In this document: positions 32,780-34,723 of the stretch, one piece after another
Position numbering within the stretch: the stretch's first letter is position 1
Layout: each line of letters begins with the position of its first letter
Assembly: GCA_021846285.1 (NCBI GenBank)
Contig: JAJZCB010000037.1
Coordinates: 1-34,723, forward strand
Direction of reading: 5' to 3'
DNA length: 34,723 nucleotides
DNA from: Bacillota bacterium
GTDB taxonomy: Bacteria > Bacillota > Bacilli > Alicyclobacillales > SLC66
Position numbers and translations under genes: made by a program
The notes under the pieces: model-generated
The model's database searches: none
Told to the model about the DNA's origin: nothing
The model's input: the letters and a program-made list of their open reading frames with translations, nothing else

Positions 32780-33430
32780 ATGATGAAGACCTTGCGCAAG
32801 TATTTTGTGAGCGGTGTAATCACTATTGTGCCAATCGGCATTGTGATTTGGGTCGTAGTGCAACTGTTCAATTTCTTTGACAATCTTCTCGGCACCGAAC
32901 TGACGACGGTTGATCATCACTATATACCGGGTCTTGGATTGCTTCTGACAGTCATCCTGATCACGCTCGCCGGCGCTCTGGCCAGCCACTGGGCCAGCCG
33001 GAGCCTGTTTGCCTACGTTGACAGACTGCTTATGCAGGTTCCCTTTATCAAGAGCATTTATGGCATCGTGAAGGACACCGTGGAATCATTCGTTGGGAAC
33101 CGCCAGGGCTTTCAGAAGGTCGTTCTCATAACCCTTCCAGAGTCAGGAATCGAACTCGTCGGTTTTTTGACACGTTCGGAAGGTATGGAGGCGTTTGGCG
33201 AAGAAGGCGCAGGCAAACTCGCGGTGTTTATTCCGCTTAGTTTTCAGATGTCCGGATTGACCATGATCGTGTCGAAGGAACGTGTCAAAATCCTCGACAT
33301 GCCCGTGGAGGAGGGCGTCAAATACACGTTTTCAGCGGGACTGTCACGAGACAGCACCGTCCAACAACCGACCTCCGTGCTCTCGTTTCTCAATCTGTTC
33401 AGCGGCAGGCGATCGCCCCCGGCCGGCTAA
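32780..33430 (+). CDS. DUF502 membrane protein
   Basis: A 216-aa protein with two TM segments (about 10-32 and 50-70), then PFIKSIYGIVKDTVESF and a soluble C-terminal domain ending in IVSKERVKILDMPVEEGVKY. These are the usual DUF502 blocks. The function of the family is unknown in bacteria. The start is ATG 32780 (or the adjacent ATG 32783) with aggtgga upstream. Divergent from the transglycosylase gene. A GC-rich hairpin cgccccc (33414-33420) / gggggcg (33431-33437) spans its stop. Confidence 0.85.
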   Translation: MMKTLRKYFVSGVITIVPIGIVIWVVVQLFNFFDNLLGTELTTVDHHYIPGLGLLLTVILITLAGALASHWASRSLFAYVDRLLMQVPFIKSIYGIVKDTVESFVGNRQGFQKVVLITLPESGIELVGFLTRSEGMEAFGEEGAGKLAVFIPLSFQMSGLTMIVSKERVKILDMPVEEGVKYTFSAGLSRDSTVQQPTSVLSFLNLFSGRRSPPAG

Positions 33431-33472
33431 GGGGGCGAGGCGATCGGCCGTGCAGCCGGTTTGGCGTGTACT

Positions 33473-33811
33473 CTAGGTATTTGTAGTCTCTTTCTCCATC
33501 CGCTGCAACATCGTGATCGTGTCGTTGAGGCTGTTGTTAAAGATCCTGCGGGTGATATCAAGCAACTCGAAGATCAGGGGATCCCTGACAGAGTAGGTCA
33601 CCTTTGTTCCGTCTTTGCTCCCGATGACGATGTTCTTGTTGCGAAGCAGCGCCAGTTGTTGCGATACTACGGAACTATCGACGCGCAGCTCAGCCTGCAG
33701 TTCATTGACGAATTTGTCGCCGGTCCTCAATAGTTCCAGAATACGGATGCGCAATGGGTGGGCAAGCGCCTTGAAAAACTCCGCCTTAAACTGCTGGAGT
33801 TCCACGTCCAC
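33473..33811 (-). CDS. ArsR-family winged-helix regulator
   Basis: A 112-aa regulator. FFKALAHPLRIRILELL opens the ArsR fold and VNELQAELRVDSSVVSQQLA is the recognition helix-turn-helix. GTKVTYSVRDP forms the wing. No cysteine metal site is present from the chosen start, so a metal sensor of the classical type is unlikely. The start is GTG 33811 with aggagg 7 bases upstream. It overlaps the hydrogenase small-subunit gene by 26 bases, so it is the last gene of that operon and may regulate it in response to redox, metal or substrate. Confidence 0.85.
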   Translation of the reverse strand: MDVELQQFKAEFFKALAHPLRIRILELLRTGDKFVNELQAELRVDSSVVSQQLALLRNKNIVIGSKDGTKVTYSVRDPLIFELLDITRRIFNNSLNDTITMLQRMEKETTNT

Positions 33812-34376
33812 TTGTCTTCCTCCTCTCTTCCAGCAAGCGCATGGCTTCAATAAAAGCCGCGATGATGGTATGCGGGTGCGGTGGACACCCAGGTACGTTC
33901 AGCAAAACCGGAACGGCCAGCTCGATGCCACCCTTTTGAGCGTATGTTTCGCCGAGAAGTCCGCAACCACACGCGCAGTCGCCGAGCGCGATGACTGCTT
34001 TGGGGCAGGCTGTCGCCTCATAGGTCGCCTGTAACGCCTCTGCCAAATTGCGGGTGAGTCCGCCAGTCACAATCAACACATCGGCGTGACGGGGCGAGGC
34101 GACAAAATCGATTCCGAGTCGCTGCACATCATATACGGGATTCAGGAGTGCTGTCAATTCCCATTCACACGCGTTGCAAGACCCAGTGTCGACGTGCCGG
34201 ACGTGAAGGGAGCCGCCGAATGCGCTTGAAACCCGTTCCCGCCAAGTGGTCGTCAGATCGGTCACAGGAACTGGTTCGTGGGAAGTCCGGGTTCGTGACC
34301 GCGCGTCATCAAGAATCTCGTGAACATCTCTGGTTACTGAGGATGAGATCAAGCGTTGCTTAATTAGTTTCCACAT
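33786..34376 (-). CDS. Group 4 [NiFe]-hydrogenase / formate hydrogenlyase small subunit (NuoB-like)
   Basis: A 196-aa Fe-S protein. C67-x2-C70 in GSCNACEWEL, C134 in GDCACG and C164 in VPGCPPHP are the four ligands of the proximal [4Fe-4S] cluster. The CxxC form, instead of NuoB's CCxC, points to group-4 hydrogenase or formate-hydrogenlyase complexes (HyfI/HycG/EchC type). The N-terminal ~60 residues are a variable extension. It passes electrons to or from the NiFe large subunit, whose gene ends 15 bases upstream. The start is ATG 34376 with caggaggg upstream. The complex would be membrane bound; its other subunits lie beyond the window. Confidence 0.87.
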   Translation of the reverse strand: MWKLIKQRLISSSVTRDVHEILDDARSRTRTSHEPVPVTDLTTTWRERVSSAFGGSLHVRHVDTGSCNACEWELTALLNPVYDVQRLGIDFVASPRHADVLIVTGGLTRNLAEALQATYEATACPKAVIALGDCACGCGLLGETYAQKGGIELAVPVLLNVPGCPPHPHTIIAAFIEAMRLLEERRKTSGRGTPAV

Positions 34377-34391
34377 GGGAATCCCTCCTGA

Positions 34392-34715
34392 CTAGCGGTC
34401 GCAACAGGCATAGCAGAGTTCAAAGCTCTTGTTGATGAGTGGGAAATCTGCAATGATATTGCCCGGCACAGCATATGGAACCGCTGGCCAGTTCGCGTAG
34501 GAAGCTGACCGAATGCGAAGCCGGGAAATGGTATTGTCTTCTCCGGCCATTACGAAGTGTACGTTTTCGCCTCGGGGTGATTCACTCATGCCCAGCGCGT
34601 ACGTGCGCGGCTGTATCTTTCCAATGGATACGCGCAGTGTCGCTGCGTCCGCATCTTCCCCCAGGTCGTGGAGCCGTTGCAGGGCCTGTGCAACCAGTTT
34701 CGCACTGACATAATA
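34392..34715 (-). CDS. [NiFe]-hydrogenase large subunit (HycE/HyfG-like), C-terminal part
   Basis: About 107 residues of the C-terminal end. SESPRGENVHF matches the ESPRGE-type motif of group-4 large subunits. The final FELCYACCDR carries the C-x2-C-x-D-R NiFe ligand motif and ends right there, as in unprocessed group-4 proteins. The gene runs towards the window edge, but an in-frame TAA is at 34718-34716 (minus strand), eight bases from the end. Since homologues continue far upstream, this is either an assembly-edge error or a broken gene. An ATG at 34589 is not a credible start. Confidence 0.8.
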   Translation of the reverse strand, partial: YYVSAKLVAQALQRLHDLGEDADAATLRVSIGKIQPRTYALGMSESPRGENVHFVMAGEDNTISRLRIRSASYANWPAVPYAVPGNIIADFPLINKSFELCYACCDR

Positions 34716-34723
34716 TTAGATCG

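Overview
The window reads as chromosomal DNA of a Gram-positive bacterium of the Bacillales. I lean towards an Alicyclobacillaceae-like, moderate-GC, possibly acidophilic or thermotolerant lineage. This rests on Bacillus-type protein families (RocA-like P5C dehydrogenase, YerD-like FMN protein, CNNM/HlyC protein, CwlQ-like transglycosylase), strong Shine-Dalgarno sequences, many GTG/TTG starts and sigma-A style promoters. It is inference from protein recall; no 16S is present. The left edge lies inside a 23S rRNA gene. The right edge cuts a hydrogenase gene next to an in-frame stop, so both edges may be contig ends.

Layout. 1-513: 3' end of 23S, a spacer with a GTAC octamer array, a 5S gene carrying a ~31-nt extra hairpin, tRNA-Val(GAC) and a terminator. 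662-4095: a YerD-like glutamate-synthase-domain protein, a Nudix hydrolase and, convergently, an MBL-fold hydrolase. 4138-8745: a cobalamin/deoxyribonucleotide block: PduO-type cobalamin adenosyltransferase, a 67-aa HAD-phosphatase-like tail, NrdR behind a promoter with two NrdR-box-like sites, and a class II (B12-dependent) ribonucleotide reductase. The first enzyme makes the cofactor used by the last. 8746-9695: a 950-bp gap with no convincing gene but nested inverted repeats, a structured repeat and an octamer array. 9696-13862: a MacAB-type efflux operon whose adaptor has Gly-rich segments and a duplicated coiled coil. A second copy of the structured repeat follows it, then an S-layer-anchored protein with three exact 357-bp repeats.

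17596-21324: P5C dehydrogenase, a 56-aa zinc-ribbon-like protein, a RecB/Cas4-like Fe-S nuclease and a nitronate monooxygenase. 21417-23755: an ECF sigma factor and an overlapping two-TM protein on the minus strand, divergent from a DUF4097-like beta-repeat protein and a small membrane protein. This looks like a cell-envelope stress module. 23756-24133 holds a ~146-bp imperfect palindrome. 24134-28775: DUF72 protein, an orphan PxpC/KipA-like subunit, a small membrane protein, then enoyl-CoA hydratase and acyl-CoA ligase behind a TetR-like operator (fatty-acid catabolism). 28906-33430: pyrophosphatase, CNNM/CorC protein, 2Fe-2S ferredoxin, lytic transglycosylase and DUF502 protein. 33473-34723 (minus): the end of a group-4 [NiFe]-hydrogenase/formate-hydrogenlyase-type operon (large-subunit C-terminus, small subunit) closed by an overlapping ArsR regulator.

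I did not find a clear multi-gene defence or mobile system. The most unusual signals are non-coding: the expanded 5S rRNA, the paired structured repeats around the efflux operon, and the large palindrome at 24.0 kb.
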